From the NCBI RefSeq assembly GCF_017614965.1, contig NZ_WVUG01000007.1, forward strand, positions 1-64,000: a stretch of 64,000 nucleotides of DNA, written 5' to 3'. The stretch is from Streptomyces griseorubiginosus (GTDB taxonomy: Bacteria > Actinomycetota > Actinomycetes > Streptomycetales > Streptomycetaceae). Numbering within the stretch: position 1 is the first letter of the stretch; each line of letters starts with the position of its first letter. The notes under the pieces were generated by a model. That model was not told the DNA's origin and did no database searches. It was given only the letters and a program-made list of their open reading frames with translations. Below, piece after piece: positions 1 through 11,577 of this stretch. The translations under genes were made by a program, and so were the position numbers.

Positions 1-623
1 CGGAGCTGTCCACACAGACGGCCGCCTACATGCGGCCCAACTTCTTCGTCAACACCCCCGACATCCTGCACGCATACCTTCAGCACGGGGGCCGGCCCGC
101 CTTCGAGGTCCGCGCCGTCCTGGCCGCGACCCTCTCCCCGACCTGGGGCGTGTACTCCGGCTACGAACTGTGCGAGAACGTCCCCCTGCGCGAGGGCAGC
201 GAGGAATACCTCGACTCCGAGAAGTACCAGCTGCGCCCCCGCAACTGGGAGACGGCCGAACGCGAGGGCCGCACCATCACCCCCCTCATCACCCGGCTCA
301 ACGCCGTCAGGAGGCGCCACCCGGCCCTCCGCCGACTGCGCAACCTCCGTTTCCACCACACCGACAACGACATGGTCCTCGCGTACAGCAAGACCACGGA
401 CCGGGACAGCGTCCTCGTCGTCGTCAACCTCGATCCGCACCACACCCAGGAGGCCACGGTCTCGTTGGACATGCCGCAACTCGGCCTGGAGTGGCACGCA
501 CTCATGTCCGCGCACGACGAACTGACGGGTGAGACCTATCGCTGGGGCAGGAACAACTATGTGCGCCTGGAACCGGGGCGGTCCCCGGCCCACGTGCTCC
601 ACATCCAGCGGTCGTCCACGTAG
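1..623 (+). CDS. glgE: GlgE maltosyltransferase, C-terminal part (5' end outside window)
   Basis: C-terminal 206 residues of alpha-1,4-glucan:maltose-1-phosphate maltosyltransferase, which extends glycogen-like alpha-glucan with maltosyl units from maltose 1-phosphate in the cytoplasm. The frame is open from base 3, so the gene begins before the window. The stretch [17 protein letters not shown] followed by [20 protein letters not shown] is typical of GlgE (GH13_3) rather than ordinary amylases. The nucleophile and acid/base lie upstream; the Asp of NTPD may be the third active-site carboxylate (family inference). The last ~90 residues look like the C-terminal beta domain. Only 25 bases separate it from treS, whose product feeds Mak and then this enzyme, so the two are very probably one operon. 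Confidence 0.93.
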   Translation, partial: ELSTQTAAYMRPNFFVNTPDILHAYLQHGGRPAFEVRAVLAATLSPTWGVYSGYELCENVPLREGSEEYLDSEKYQLRPRNWETAEREGRTITPLITRLNAVRRRHPALRRLRNLRFHHTDNDMVLAYSKTTDRDSVLVVVNLDPHHTQEATVSLDMPQLGLEWHALMSAHDELTGETYRWGRNNYVRLEPGRSPAHVLHIQRSST

Positions 624-648
624 CCATCGATCGGAGGGTCACAGCGTC

Positions 649-2373
<1,725 letters not shown>

Positions 2374-2408
2374 GCTTCGAGCGTGTGCCGAGGAAAGGAC
2401 GCGTCACC

Positions 2409-3770
2409 ATGCAGAAGACCGCAACTCCCCGACCAGTCCGTACCGTCGACGCGGGCCCCATGGCCTCGCTCGCCGGACTGCTGCGCGAATGGCTGCCCCG
2501 GCAGCGCTGGTTCGCGGGCAAGGACCGGCCCGTCACGGACCTCGCCCTGGTGTCCATGACGGAGCTTTTCCCGGGCTGTCTGCATCTGCTGGTGCACGCC
2601 GGTCACGGCGGAGTGCCCACGCCCGGTGGCACTCCCCCGGCCGGTGACTGCTACCAACTGCTGCTCGGCGTACGCCGTCATCTCTCGCCCCGCCTCGGCC
2701 GGGCGCTGATCGGACGCGCCGAGGAGGGACCGCTGGCCGGTCTGACGGTCTTCGACGCGCTCCAGGACCCCCGCTCGGCCCAGCTGCTCCTGGAGCGGCT
2801 GCGCCGGCCCGGGACGGCCGGCCCGCTGCGCTTCGAGACCGCTCCGTCCCCGACGGTCCCGAGCGGGCTCGTGCCGCGGCTGATGGACGCCGAGCAGTCC
2901 AACACCTCCCTGGTGTACGGGGACGCGTTCATCCTGAAGCTCTTCCGGCGTGTGCAGCCCGGGATCAATCCGGACCTGGAGGTGCCGGAGGCGCTGGCCG
3001 AACAGGACTGCCGGCGCGTGCCGGCGCCGGTGGCCTGGTTCCGTACGACGCATCCGCAGGAGGCCACCCTCGGGGTGCTGCAGCCGTTCCTGCGGGACGC
3101 GCACGACGGCTGGGCGCTGGCGTTGCGCGCGCTCGCCACGGGCGACGACTTCACCGCGCAGGCCCGCCAGTTGGGGCAGGCCACGGCGGAGGTGCATCTC
3201 GCGCTGGCCGCGGCCTTCCCGACCGGTGCGCACGACGAGAGCGTGCGCACGGCCTCCGCGATGACCGAGCGTCTGGACGCGGCCGCCCACGCCGTGCCCG
3301 CCCTGCGCCCGTACGTGCCCGGACTGCGTGCCGCCTTCGGCACACTGGTCGCCTGCGACCCCGGGCCGCCCGCCCAGCGCATCCACGGCGATCTCCATCT
3401 GGGGCAGGTCCTGCGGGCCGGCCGGGACTGGTTCGTCATCGACTTCGAGGGGGAGCCGTCCCGTCCCCTCGCCGAACGGCGTGCCGCGCAGTCCCCGGTG
3501 CGGGACATCGCGGGCATGCTGCGGTCCTTCGACTACGCGGCGCGGCAGCGCCGTCCCTGGCGTCCCGAATGGGCGCGCCGCTGCCGGGAGGCGTTCTGCG
3601 CCGGCTACGCCGACCGGGCCGGCTGGGACCCGCGCAAGAAGCACGGCCTGCTGCGCGCCTACGAGACCGACCGGGCCGTGTACGAAGTGCTCTACGAGGC
3701 CAGACACCGTCCGGACTGGCTTCCCGTTCCCATGGCGGCGATCGAGCGTCTCGCCGTAAGAGGAGGCTGA
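2409..3770 (+). CDS. mak: Maltokinase (Mak/Pep2)
   Basis: ATP-dependent maltokinase of 453 residues making maltose 1-phosphate for GlgE. The kinase-like fold shows the [12 protein letters not shown] catalytic loop with Asp328 and the metal-binding WFVIDFEG with Asp345. The N-terminal ~100 residues form the cap domain seen in mycobacterial Mak ([15 protein letters not shown]). Two starts are possible: a GTG at 2370 overlapping the treS stop as GTGA, or ATG 2409 with AGGAAAGGA at 2391-2399. I prefer 2409 because the Shine-Dalgarno is strong and the extra 13 residues look unlike the family. glgB follows 4 bases after the stop. Confidence 0.93.
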   Translation: MQKTATPRPVRTVDAGPMASLAGLLREWLPRQRWFAGKDRPVTDLALVSMTELFPGCLHLLVHAGHGGVPTPGGTPPAGDCYQLLLGVRRHLSPRLGRALIGRAEEGPLAGLTVFDALQDPRSAQLLLERLRRPGTAGPLRFETAPSPTVPSGLVPRLMDAEQSNTSLVYGDAFILKLFRRVQPGINPDLEVPEALAEQDCRRVPAPVAWFRTTHPQEATLGVLQPFLRDAHDGWALALRALATGDDFTAQARQLGQATAEVHLALAAAFPTGAHDESVRTASAMTERLDAAAHAVPALRPYVPGLRAAFGTLVACDPGPPAQRIHGDLHLGQVLRAGRDWFVIDFEGEPSRPLAERRAAQSPVRDIAGMLRSFDYAARQRRPWRPEWARRCREAFCAGYADRAGWDPRKKHGLLRAYETDRAVYEVLYEARHRPDWLPVPMAAIERLAVRGG

Positions 3771-3774
3771 AGCC

Positions 3775-5979
3775 GTGGCCCTGCGCGACACCTCACTCCC
3801 CGAGCCCTCCGGCCCGGCGCACCCCCAGGCAGCGCCGCCCCTGGACCCCGGCGACCGTGAACGCCTGCTGTCCGGCCGGCACCACGACCCGCACGCGTTG
3901 CTGGGCGCCCATCCGGTGCCCGGCGGCATCGCGGTGCGGGCGCTGCGCCCGTACGCCCGCTCGGTCACCGTCGTGATGGGTGGCAAGCGGGAGGAGCTGG
4001 TCTCCGAGGGCGACGGCCTCTTCTCCGGCGTGCTGCCGCTCGACGAGATCCCCGCCTACACGCTGGCGGTGCGCTACGACGACGAGGAGCACGAGACGGC
4101 CGACCCGTACCGTTTCCTGCCCGCGCTCGGCGAGCTGGATCTGCATCTCATCCGCGAGGGCCGGCACGAGCAGCTGTGGAAGGCGCTGGGCGCCGAGCCG
4201 ATGACCCACGAGGGCGTGACCGGCACCCGGTTCACCGTGTGGGCGCCCAATGCCCAAGGGGTCCGGGTCGCCGGTGAGTTCACCTGCTGGGACGGGACCG
4301 CGCTGCCGATGCGCTCGCTGGGCGCCTCTGGCGTGTGGGAGCTGTTCGTGCCCGGCATCGGCGAGGGCGCCCGCTACAAGTTCGAGATCACCTCGCGGTA
4401 CGGCAGCCGGTTCCTCAAGGCCGACCCGATGGCCCGCCGCACGGAGGCGCCGCCCGACACGGCGTCCGTGGTGACGACCGCGCACCACGAGTGGGGTGAC
4501 GCGGAGTGGATGGCCCGGCGCGGCCGGACACCGGTGCACCAGGCGCCGTTCTCCGTCTATGAGGTCCATCTGCCGTCCTGGCGCGCCGGTTTGACATACC
4601 GTCAGCTCGCGGAGCAGCTGCCGGCGTACGTCAAGGACCTCGGCTTCACCCATGTCGAGCTGATGCCGGTCGCCGAGCACCCCTACGGGCCGTCCTGGGG
4701 TTACCAGGTCACCGGTTTCTACGCGCCGACGGCCCGGCTCGGCAGCCCCGACGACTTCCGGTACCTGATCGACGCCCTGCACCAGGCCGGGATCGGGGTG
4801 ATCATGGACTGGGTGCCGGCGCACTTCCCCAAGGACGACTGGGCGTTGGCCCGCTTCGACGGCGACCCGCTGTACGAGCCCGGGGACGAGCGGCGTGCCG
4901 AGCATCCGGACTGGGGCACCTACGAGTTCGACCTCGGGCGCACCGAAGTGCGCAACTTCCTGGTCGCCAACGCGGTCTACTGGTGCGAGGAGTTCCACAT
5001 CGACGGGCTGCGCGTCGACGCCGTCGCCTCCATGCTGTACCTGGACTACTCACGGGACTCCGGACAGTGGTCGCCCAATGTGTTCGGCGGCCGGGAGGAC
5101 CTGGACGCGGTGGCGTTCCTGCAGGAGATGAACGCGACCGTGTACCGACGGGCGCCCGGTGTGGTGACCATCGCCGAGGAGTCCACCGCCTGGGACGGTG
5201 TGACCCGCCCCACCGACAGCGGCGGACTCGGGTTCGGGCTCAAGTGGAACATGGGCTGGATGCACGACTCGCTCGGCTACATCGTGCACGAGCCGGTGCA
5301 CCGCAAGTACCACCACAACGAGATGACGTTCTCGATGGTGTACGCCTACAGCGAGAACTACGTGCTGCCGATCTCCCACGACGAGGTCGTCCACGGCAAG
5401 CAGGCGCTGGTGTCGAAGATGCCCGGCGACTGGTGGCAGCGGCGGGCCACCCACCGCGCGTACCTGGGCTTCATGTGGTCCCACCCGGGCAAGCAACTGC
5501 TGTTCATGGGGCAGGAGTTCGCGCAGGGCGCCGAGTGGTCCGAGACACACGGCCCGGACTGGTGGCTGCTGGATCCCGGCTACGACGCCGAGCCCGATCA
5601 CCGTGGAGTGCGGGACCTGGTCCGCGACCTCAACACCGTCTACCTGGACACCCCGGCACTGTGGCAGCGCGACAGCGATCCGGGCGGCTTCCGCTGGGTG
5701 CTGGGCGACGCGGCCGAGGACAACGTCTTCGCCTTCCTGCGCTTCGCCGCCGACGGCGGTCCGCTGCTCGCCGTCTCCAACTTCTCCCCCGTCGTGCGCC
5801 ACGACTACCGTCTCCACGTCGGCGACGAGGTCCCGGTCTGGCGCGAGACCCTCAACACCGACGCCGCCCGTTACGGCGGCGGCGACGTCGTCAACGCCGA
5901 GGACCTCAAGCCCGAGGACGGGAACATCACCATCACCCTGCCGCCGCTCGCCACGGTCTGGTTCACCCCGTTGCAGTGA
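3775..5979 (+). CDS. glgB: 1,4-alpha-glucan branching enzyme
   Basis: GlgB of 734 residues, introducing alpha-1,6 branches into the glucan made by GlgE. Order: N-terminal N1 domain, CBM48 (about 115-220, [12 protein letters not shown]), GH13_9 barrel and C-terminal beta domain. Active-site motifs are complete: MDWVPAHF (Asp345, His350), DGLRVDAV with nucleophile Asp415, TIAEES with Glu468, [10 protein letters not shown] with Asp536. The GTG start has AGGAGG at 3761-3766. Four enzymes in a row (glgE, treS, mak, glgB) make a complete GlgE pathway with no glgC/glgA in view. Streptomyces often carries two such sets, one for each developmental phase of glycogen deposition; which set this is cannot be told from the window. 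Confidence 0.96.
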   Translation: MALRDTSLPEPSGPAHPQAAPPLDPGDRERLLSGRHHDPHALLGAHPVPGGIAVRALRPYARSVTVVMGGKREELVSEGDGLFSGVLPLDEIPAYTLAVRYDDEEHETADPYRFLPALGELDLHLIREGRHEQLWKALGAEPMTHEGVTGTRFTVWAPNAQGVRVAGEFTCWDGTALPMRSLGASGVWELFVPGIGEGARYKFEITSRYGSRFLKADPMARRTEAPPDTASVVTTAHHEWGDAEWMARRGRTPVHQAPFSVYEVHLPSWRAGLTYRQLAEQLPAYVKDLGFTHVELMPVAEHPYGPSWGYQVTGFYAPTARLGSPDDFRYLIDALHQAGIGVIMDWVPAHFPKDDWALARFDGDPLYEPGDERRAEHPDWGTYEFDLGRTEVRNFLVANAVYWCEEFHIDGLRVDAVASMLYLDYSRDSGQWSPNVFGGREDLDAVAFLQEMNATVYRRAPGVVTIAEESTAWDGVTRPTDSGGLGFGLKWNMGWMHDSLGYIVHEPVHRKYHHNEMTFSMVYAYSENYVLPISHDEVVHGKQALVSKMPGDWWQRRATHRAYLGFMWSHPGKQLLFMGQEFAQGAEWSETHGPDWWLLDPGYDAEPDHRGVRDLVRDLNTVYLDTPALWQRDSDPGGFRWVLGDAAEDNVFAFLRFAADGGPLLAVSNFSPVVRHDYRLHVGDEVPVWRETLNTDAARYGGGDVVNAEDLKPEDGNITITLPPLATVWFTPLQ

Positions 5980-6041
5980 CGATCAGCGGGGTACTCGATG
6001 GCGTCGTAACGGTGACGATGTCATAGAGAGGCGGCCTGAAG

Positions 6042-7130
6042 GTGCGGACCGTCGGTGTGGAGGAGGAGCTCCTCCTGGTGGACCCGGAGACCGGTGAGCC
6101 GAAGGCGTCGTCCGCCGCGGTGCTCGCCCGTGCGGAGCACGACGGCGCCGTCGAGGGGGTGTTCGAGAAGGAGCTGTACGGCCAGATGCTGGAGTTCGCC
6201 ACGCATCCCCAGGCCGACATGGGGGATCTGAGCGCGGAGATCGTGCGGTGCCGCAAGGAGGCCGGCCGGCACGCCGGGGAGATCGGGTGCACGGTCGCCG
6301 CGCTCGCCACCTCCCCGCTGCCGGTCAGCCCGACGGTCGGGATGGGCAGCCGCTACCAGTGGATGGCCGAGCAGTACGGCCTCGCCGCGCAGGAGCCGCT
6401 CGTGTGCGGCTGCCACGTCCATGTGGCCGTCGACTCCGACGAGGAGGGCGTCGCGGTCATCGACCGCATCCGTCCCTGGCTGTCGGTCCTGGCGGCGCTG
6501 AGTTCCAACTCCCCTTTCTGGCAGGGGCAGGACACGCGGTACGCCAGCTATCGCAGCCGGGTGTGGCAGCGCTGGCCGTCGGCCGGGCCGACCGAGGTGT
6601 TCGGGTCGGCCGAGCGCTATCACCGGCGGGTGGCGGACATGGTCGCGAGCGGGGTGATCCTCGACGAGGGGATGGTCTACTTCGACGTCAGGCTCTCCCA
6701 GCAGTACCCGACGGTGGAGCTCCGGGTCGCCGACGTCTGTCTGCACGCCGACACGGCCGTTCTGGTCGCCCTGCTCGCCCGGGGGCTCGTGGAGACCGCG
6801 GCGCGGGAGTGGCGGGCCGGACGCGAGCCGGTCGACCACAGCGTCAGCCTGCTGCGGCTGGCCGCCTGGCGGGCCGCCCGCTCCGGCCTCGAGGAGGAGC
6901 TGCTGCATCCGGCGACCATGCGCCGGATGCCCGCCGAGTCCGTGGTGGCCGGGCTGCTGGAGCATGTCGGGGAGGCCCTGGAGGAGACCGGCGACCTGGA
7001 GCGCGCCCGTACGAGCTGCGCGAGGCTGCTGGAGGGTGACACCGGCGCGGGCGTCCAGCGCCGGCTGCTGGCTCAGACCGACAGCCTGCGCGACGTCGTC
7101 ACCGCCTGCGCCCGTCAGACCCAGGCGTGA
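6042..7130 (+). CDS. YbdK-type carboxylate-amine ligase (glutamate-cysteine ligase 2 family)
   Basis: Protein of 362 residues in the GCS2/YbdK family, which uses a glutamine-synthetase-like fold to join a carboxylate to an amine with ATP; E. coli YbdK shows weak gamma-glutamylcysteine synthesis. The signature start VGVEEELLLVDPETGEP, the CGCHVHVAVD motif and FDVRLSQQYPTVELRVADV are all present. The GTG start is 62 bases after glgB, preceded by GAGAGG. The physiological substrate is unknown; actinobacteria make mycothiol rather than glutathione, so glutathione synthesis is unlikely. It may be transcribed with the glg operon, but no promoter or terminator was recognised between them. Confidence 0.85.
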   Translation: MRTVGVEEELLLVDPETGEPKASSAAVLARAEHDGAVEGVFEKELYGQMLEFATHPQADMGDLSAEIVRCRKEAGRHAGEIGCTVAALATSPLPVSPTVGMGSRYQWMAEQYGLAAQEPLVCGCHVHVAVDSDEEGVAVIDRIRPWLSVLAALSSNSPFWQGQDTRYASYRSRVWQRWPSAGPTEVFGSAERYHRRVADMVASGVILDEGMVYFDVRLSQQYPTVELRVADVCLHADTAVLVALLARGLVETAAREWRAGREPVDHSVSLLRLAAWRAARSGLEEELLHPATMRRMPAESVVAGLLEHVGEALEETGDLERARTSCARLLEGDTGAGVQRRLLAQTDSLRDVVTACARQTQA

Positions 7131-7141
7131 GACGGACGTAC

Positions 7142-7375
7142 TCAGAGGATCATGGCGAGGGCGAACGCGAGGAAGCCCACGGCGATCAGCACGACCACGA
7201 CGAGGATCAGCGCCAGGGGCGCCTTCGCCCAGCCCTTGGGCGGATTGTGCCTCTCCAGCGGCCCCGCCTCCGGCATGCTGCTCTCCGCGGGCGGGGTCTC
7301 GCCGGGCGGCACTCCGCCGCCGGGCTCGAGACCGGTGGTGCGTTCGGGTTCCGGATCGGGATTGACGTAACTCAT
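7142..7375 (-). CDS. Small single-span membrane protein, DUF6480 type
   Basis: Protein of 77 residues with a Pro/Gly/Glu-rich N-terminal half (NPDPEPERTTGLEPGGGVPP) and one C-terminal transmembrane helix (APLALILVVVVLIAVGFLAF). This architecture and the NPDPEP...GLEPGGGVPPGETPPAE pattern match the Streptomyces family I remember as DUF6480; function unknown. The ATG at 7375 is preceded by a G-rich stretch (GGGGGGACT) that could serve as ribosome-binding site. It converges on the YbdK gene (11-base gap) and is divergent from the acyl-CoA ligase at 7529. Confidence 0.75.
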   Translation of the reverse strand: MSYVNPDPEPERTTGLEPGGGVPPGETPPAESSMPEAGPLERHNPPKGWAKAPLALILVVVVLIAVGFLAFALAMIL

Positions 7376-7528
7376 GCCCCCCGAGTCCCCCCGACACGGC
7401 GAGATCATCACGGCTCCGCAACTTCGCACGTTCCGGTCACCATCCGCACCCACCTGAGCTAGATTCGAGCACCGTCGACAACAGAGATCGTCGGCAGGGT
7501 CACCCTCCGTACACCTCAGGAGCAGCGC

Positions 7529-9436
7529 ATGCGCAACGTCGCCCTCGCTCCGCCCTCCGTCGCGCCCCTGACCGGCGGGCTGGCCGACAGCATCTTCGAC
7601 ACGGCGGCCGCCGACCCCACGCTCGCGGTACTGGCCCGCCGCACGGACCCCGCCTCCCGCGCCTGGGAGGAGGTGACCGCCGTGGAACTGCGCGACGAGG
7701 TGGTCGACCTGGCCAAGGGCCTGGTGGCGTCCGGGATCTCCCCCGGCCACCGCGTGGCGATCATGGCGCGCACCCGCTACGAGTGGACGGTCCTCAGCTA
7801 CGCCCTGTGGGCGGTGGGCGCGGAGGTCGTCCCGATCTACCCGACGTCCTCCCGCGACCAGGTGGAGTGGATGCTGCGGGACGCCGGCTGCGTGGCGGTG
7901 GTGGTGGAGGACGAGCAGGCCGTGATGACGGTCGGCTCGGTGTGCGGGGCGCTGCCGCGACTGCGGCATGTGTGGCAGCTGGACGCGGGGGCGCTTGCCG
8001 ATCTGGTGAAGCGGGGCGCGCTCATCCCGCTGGCGACCGTCGACTCGCTGCGCCGTATCGTCCTGCCCGACTCCACCGCGGCCGTCACCTACACCTCCGG
8101 CACGACAGGTCACCCCCTGGGCTGCGCGCTGAGCCACCGCAATCTGGCCAGCGCCTGCGACACCCTGCTCGCCGGCTGGGGCCACACGGTGGTGCCGCCC
8201 GGCGAGCGTCAGGGGTCGGTGCTGGCCTTCCTGCCCTTCTCCCATGTCTACGGGCTGCTGGTGCAGACGCTGTGCGTGCGCGGCGGCTTGGTGATGGGGC
8301 ACGAGCCCGATCTGAGCGAGGAGGCGCTGTCGGCGGGCCTGCGGTCCTTCCGACCCACCTACCTCTGCGCCGTGCCCTCCCTGTTCGAGAGGATCTACAA
8401 GAACTTCCTGCACGCCTCCCAGGAGGCGGGCCGCGGCGCGCTGTTCGAGCGGGCCGCGGACACGGCACGGGACTTCGCGGCCGCGCTGGAACGGCAGCGG
8501 CTGGGCGGCGGTTCCGGCCCCGGCTTCGACCTGCGGCTGCAACACGCCCTGTTCGAGCGGACGGTGTACCGCAAGCTGCGCGCCGCGCTGGGCGGCAGAG
8601 TGATCCGCGCGACCTCGGGCGGCTCCCCCCTCAGCCGTGAACTGTCGCTGTTCTACGAGGGAATCGGCATCTACGTCAACGACGGGTACGGCCTGACGGA
8701 GGCCGCCGGCGGCATCACCGCGCAGCCTCTGGGCCGGGAGATGTCCGGGACCGTCGGGCAGGCGCTGCCGGGCACGGACATCGCCGTGGCCGAGGACGGG
8801 GAGATCCTGGTGCGCGGGCCGTCGGTGTTCCAGGGCTACATCAACGACGAGACCGCGACCCGGGCCGCGCTGCGCGGCGGCTGGCTGGCCACCGGGGACA
8901 TCGGGCACCTGGACTCCGACGGGTATCTGACGATCACCGGCCGCAAGAAGGACATCATCGTCACCAGCAGCGGCAAGAGCGTCGCCCCGGCCGCCCTGGA
9001 GCAGCGGCTGCGGATGCACCCGCTGATCCATCAGGCGGTCGTCGTCGGCGACAACCGTCCCTGTGTGGGCGCGCTGATCACGCTGGACCCGCTGTTCCTG
9101 GCGTACTGGCGCCGCTCCCTGGCGCTGCAGAGCACCACGCCCAGCCGGGAGGCCCGGGAGGAGAACGCGCTGCGGGAGGAGATCGGGCGTGCGGTGGCCG
9201 CGGCCAACAGCTCCGTCTCGCGTCCGGAGTCGATCCGGGTCTTCCGGGTGCTGCCCGAGCCGTTCGACGTGACGAACGGAATGCTGACCCCGTCCATGAA
9301 GCTGCGGCGGGACGCGATCGTCAAGCACTACGCTTTCGAGATCGACGCGATGTACCAGGCACGCGCGCGCCCGGCCCGGCAGAACATGCCCGACGAGTTG
9401 TCCAGCTGGGACGAGGCGGACAATGTGTTCCGATGA
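7529..9436 (+). CDS. Long-chain fatty acid-CoA ligase (AMP-forming)
   Basis: Adenylate-forming enzyme of 635 residues, FadD15-like, activating fatty acids to acyl-CoA through an acyl-adenylate. The P-loop motif YTSGTTG spans residues 188-194, the YGLTEAAGG motif follows in the middle, and the ATGDIGHLDSDGYLTITGR and KDIIVTSSGK motifs mark the hinge and C-terminal lobe. The ATG has AGGAGC at 7518-7523. The stop overlaps an upstream in-frame ATG of the next gene, but the likely start of that gene is 9514. Why it borders a stress-signalling cluster is unclear; membrane lipid turnover under stress is one possibility. Confidence 0.93.
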   Translation: MRNVALAPPSVAPLTGGLADSIFDTAAADPTLAVLARRTDPASRAWEEVTAVELRDEVVDLAKGLVASGISPGHRVAIMARTRYEWTVLSYALWAVGAEVVPIYPTSSRDQVEWMLRDAGCVAVVVEDEQAVMTVGSVCGALPRLRHVWQLDAGALADLVKRGALIPLATVDSLRRIVLPDSTAAVTYTSGTTGHPLGCALSHRNLASACDTLLAGWGHTVVPPGERQGSVLAFLPFSHVYGLLVQTLCVRGGLVMGHEPDLSEEALSAGLRSFRPTYLCAVPSLFERIYKNFLHASQEAGRGALFERAADTARDFAAALERQRLGGGSGPGFDLRLQHALFERTVYRKLRAALGGRVIRATSGGSPLSRELSLFYEGIGIYVNDGYGLTEAAGGITAQPLGREMSGTVGQALPGTDIAVAEDGEILVRGPSVFQGYINDETATRAALRGGWLATGDIGHLDSDGYLTITGRKKDIIVTSSGKSVAPAALEQRLRMHPLIHQAVVVGDNRPCVGALITLDPLFLAYWRRSLALQSTTPSREAREENALREEIGRAVAAANSSVSRPESIRVFRVLPEPFDVTNGMLTPSMKLRRDAIVKHYAFEIDAMYQARARPARQNMPDELSSWDEADNVFR

Positions 9437-9513
9437 GCTCTGCTCGGGAACCTGGGACGGGTAGGACATCCGAGCAAGGACGACAGCCCCGCGGCATCGG
9501 GCGGGAAGGCGAG

Positions 9514-9948
9514 ATGGCAACCGAGCGGCGTTGGGAAAGAGGACTTCCTTCGGGTCACCTCCCGGAGCGGGCCACGCGTTTCCCCGGCGATGTCCACAAT
9601 GTGACGGACGCGCGTCTGGACGCGGAGCGGTTCCTGGAGGATCTTAGCGAGGTGAGGGCGCCGGCGGCACCCGAGCACTGGGACGACATCCTGTTGGTGG
9701 TCACGGAACTCGCCGCGAACGCGATCCAGTACGCGCCGGGACCCTTCGAACTCCGGCTGCGGCAGACCTTCGACGGCGTGCACGTGGTCATGCATGACAC
9801 GAGCACCACTCCGCCCGCCCCCCGTCCGTTCCGTCCCGACGGAGGTGGCGGCGGGGTCGGCTGGCATCTGATCCACACGCTGTGCGACCAGGTCAGTGTC
9901 ACCACGACCGACAGCGGCAAGGACATCCACGTCTTCCTGCCCTGGTGA
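9514..9948 (+). CDS. RsbW-like ATP-binding regulatory kinase (HATPase_c)
   Basis: GHKL-type ATPase domain of 144 residues of the anti-sigma-factor/serine kinase type. Motifs: N-box ELAANAIQYA, a G1-like VVMHDTS where the usual DxG is altered, and a glycine-rich GGGGGVGWHLI lid. An earlier in-frame ATG at 9433 overlaps the acyl-CoA ligase stop, but codons 9433-9513 have many A/T third positions, unlike real genes here, whereas ATG 9514 has GGGAAGG at 9503-9509. Proteins of this family phosphorylate STAS partners or bind sigma factors; the partner is not known. An adjacent convergent gene (9970-10398) encodes a similar domain. Confidence 0.85.
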   Translation: MATERRWERGLPSGHLPERATRFPGDVHNVTDARLDAERFLEDLSEVRAPAAPEHWDDILLVVTELAANAIQYAPGPFELRLRQTFDGVHVVMHDTSTTPPAPRPFRPDGGGGGVGWHLIHTLCDQVSVTTTDSGKDIHVFLPW

Positions 9949-9969
9949 GCGGGGCCGGGAAGCGGTCCT

Positions 9970-10398
9970 TCAGGCCGGCTGCCCGGCTTCCGGAGCGCTG
10001 CGCTGCGCGGCCCGCAGCGGGACCAGCACACTGATGGTCTTTCCGCCCCCGGGACGGCGTGCGACGGTGACCTCGCGGGCCAGGCGCACGACCAGCGGCC
10101 AGCCGTAGCCGCTGCCCCGGTGCCCCACCGGCAGCGCGCCGGACCCGTGCATGACCTCGGGCACCACGTCGCTGTTGTCGTGGACGGCGAGCCGGAGTCC
10201 GTCCGGCGTGGGGGCGAGTTCCAGTCCCGCCAGTCCCCCGCCGTGCCGGATCGCGTTGGTGACGAGTTCCGACACGACGAGCAGCAGATCGATGACGTCC
10301 TCTTCGCAGGCCGTGCGGTCCGCCGTGTCCCACTGTTCGCGCACCACCGAACGCGCGTGGTCACGCGCCGTCGCCGCCGTCGTGATCGGCGGCCTCAC
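9970..10398 (-). CDS. RsbW-like ATP-binding regulatory kinase (HATPase_c)
   Basis: Stand-alone HATPase of 142 residues. The N-box is SELVTNAIRHGGG, followed by RLAVHDNSDVVPEV (G1 region, AspAsn instead of the usual Asp-x-Gly) and the lid GHRGSGYGWPLV. This is the widespread Streptomyces class of orphan anti-sigma-like kinases. The GTG start at 10398 has only a weak upstream purine tract, so the start is less certain. Convergent to the similar 9514-9948 gene, with 21 bases between; downstream of the minus-strand STAS gene 10567-10899, which could be its antagonist and transcript partner (168-base gap). Confidence 0.85.
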   Translation of the reverse strand: MRPPITTAATARDHARSVVREQWDTADRTACEEDVIDLLLVVSELVTNAIRHGGGLAGLELAPTPDGLRLAVHDNSDVVPEVMHGSGALPVGHRGSGYGWPLVVRLAREVTVARRPGGGKTISVLVPLRAAQRSAPEAGQPA

Positions 10399-10566
10399 CG
10401 CCGCGTCAGCCTCGTGGTCCCCGTCACCCCGAACAGCCCTTCAACGCTTCTGCGGCCACACTCACGCTGTCTCTTCCTTCCGGACGGGGCCGGGATCACG
10501 GCCGTGTGTTTCCCAGCAGTTACCCGGCTGCTCCGTCCGCATTCCGCACAGCGGGAGCGACGCCCG

Positions 10567-10899
10567 TCACGTCAGGGGCGGCGCCAGATACGTCTGCCAG
10601 CCTCCCTCGGGCCACAGTTCGGCGGCGTGGACGAGGAGCCTGCGCGGCTGCGGGCCCAGGCCGGAGACCTTCAGCAGCCCGCCGTTGCGGGCGACGGACC
10701 GGTCCGCGACATGAACGATGTACAGCAGGGACGAGTCGGCGAACGCGACGCCGGTGAGGTCGAGGGTGAGCCACCGTACCGATACGGGAAGTCCTGCCAC
10801 CGCGCTTTCGACGGCGGGACGGCTGCGGTCGTCGAGGTCGGTGTCCACGGTGAGCGTGGCGGTTCGGCCGCCGGGGCCCAGTGAGATGTGCGCGCCCAT
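10567..10899 (-). CDS. STAS-domain anti-sigma factor antagonist
   Basis: Protein of 110 residues with one STAS domain: a four-residue leader, then core strands and the DLTGVAFADSSLLYIVHV phosphorylation motif, in which the first Ser of DSS corresponds to the target of RsbW-type kinases. The C-terminal tail LWPEGGWQTYL is short. ATG 10899 has GGAAGGGGG just upstream on the minus strand, better than the longer open frame that reaches 11076. It is divergent from another STAS gene (11124) and upstream of the HATPase 9970-10398; the pairing suggests a partner-switching module. Confidence 0.87.
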   Translation of the reverse strand: MGAHISLGPGGRTATLTVDTDLDDRSRPAVESAVAGLPVSVRWLTLDLTGVAFADSSLLYIVHVADRSVARNGGLLKVSGLGPQPRRLLVHAAELWPEGGWQTYLAPPLT

Positions 10900-11123
10900 G
10901 CTTCGTGTCCCCCTTCCCTGGGGGTTGGTGGCCGGGTGACGGCCTGCGGGCTCCCCCACCGTGTCACGAACCGCCGGGCACGTCGAACCGCTCTTGGAAA
11001 GTCCGGACGCATGCCGGGCGGGATCAGGGGTAACTGCGGATGCGGCTGTCCGCTCGCGTGCGTGGGAACCGATCACGCGGGTAACCGGCCTGGCCGTAGC
11101 ACTCGTTGTTGTCGGAGGTAGAC

Positions 11124-11498
11124 GTGTCCATTGCCCACAACCCCCTGTCCGTCGAGGTCAGCCTGCCCGGTGAGGACGTGGCGCTGGTCACGGTGAAGGG
11201 CTACCTGGACGTCGACACGGCGACGGAGTTCCAGCACCATCTGGCCAACCAGCTGCATAACGGCCGTAGGCACTTCCTGCTGGATCTCACGGCTGTGCCG
11301 TTCATGGACTCCTCCGGCATGAACATCATCCTGCGCGTCTACCAGGAGGCCAGGGAGCTGCCGGGGAGTGTGCACATCATCTCTCCCACGCCCGCCGTGC
11401 GCCGGATTCTCGACCTGACCGGAGTGAGCATCACGGTGCCCGTCTCGGAGAGCGTCGAGGAGGCGTTGGCCCGCGTCGACCAGGCACGGGAGCAGTGA
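11124..11498 (+). CDS. STAS-domain anti-sigma factor antagonist (RsbV/BldG-like)
   Basis: Protein of 124 residues with a canonical STAS fold. The phosphoacceptor motif DLTAVPFMDSSGMNIIL contains DSSG, as in SpoIIAA, RsbV and BldG. The GTG at 11124 is chosen because GGAGG lies at 11114-11118; the in-frame TTG at 11106 has no such site. Expected to be phosphorylated by an RsbW-like kinase and, unphosphorylated, to sequester it. It follows a 224-base divergent intergenic region shared with the minus-strand STAS gene; a GGGTAA hexamer with GCGT 15 bases upstream in that region weakly resembles a stress-sigma promoter. Confidence 0.9.
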   Translation: MSIAHNPLSVEVSLPGEDVALVTVKGYLDVDTATEFQHHLANQLHNGRRHFLLDLTAVPFMDSSGMNIILRVYQEARELPGSVHIISPTPAVRRILDLTGVSITVPVSESVEEALARVDQAREQ

Positions 11499-11577
11499 CG
11501 GTTGCCGTTTGACAATTGTGCGGTCCGGACAACAGAGTGAGCGCGCCAGTGCGGAAGGGATCAGGAATGGGCCGGTG

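Noticed and set aside
9433-9513. Upstream ATG start for the HATPase gene overlapping the acyl-CoA ligase stop
   Set aside because: About 10 of 27 codons end in A/T, unlike genes here, and a ribosome-binding site precedes ATG 9514.
7142-9520. 792-residue minus-strand open frame opposite the acyl-CoA ligase
   Set aside because: Only its last 77 codons (7142-7375) look like a protein; the rest is low-complexity Arg/Gly/His-rich antisense of a clear acyl-CoA ligase.
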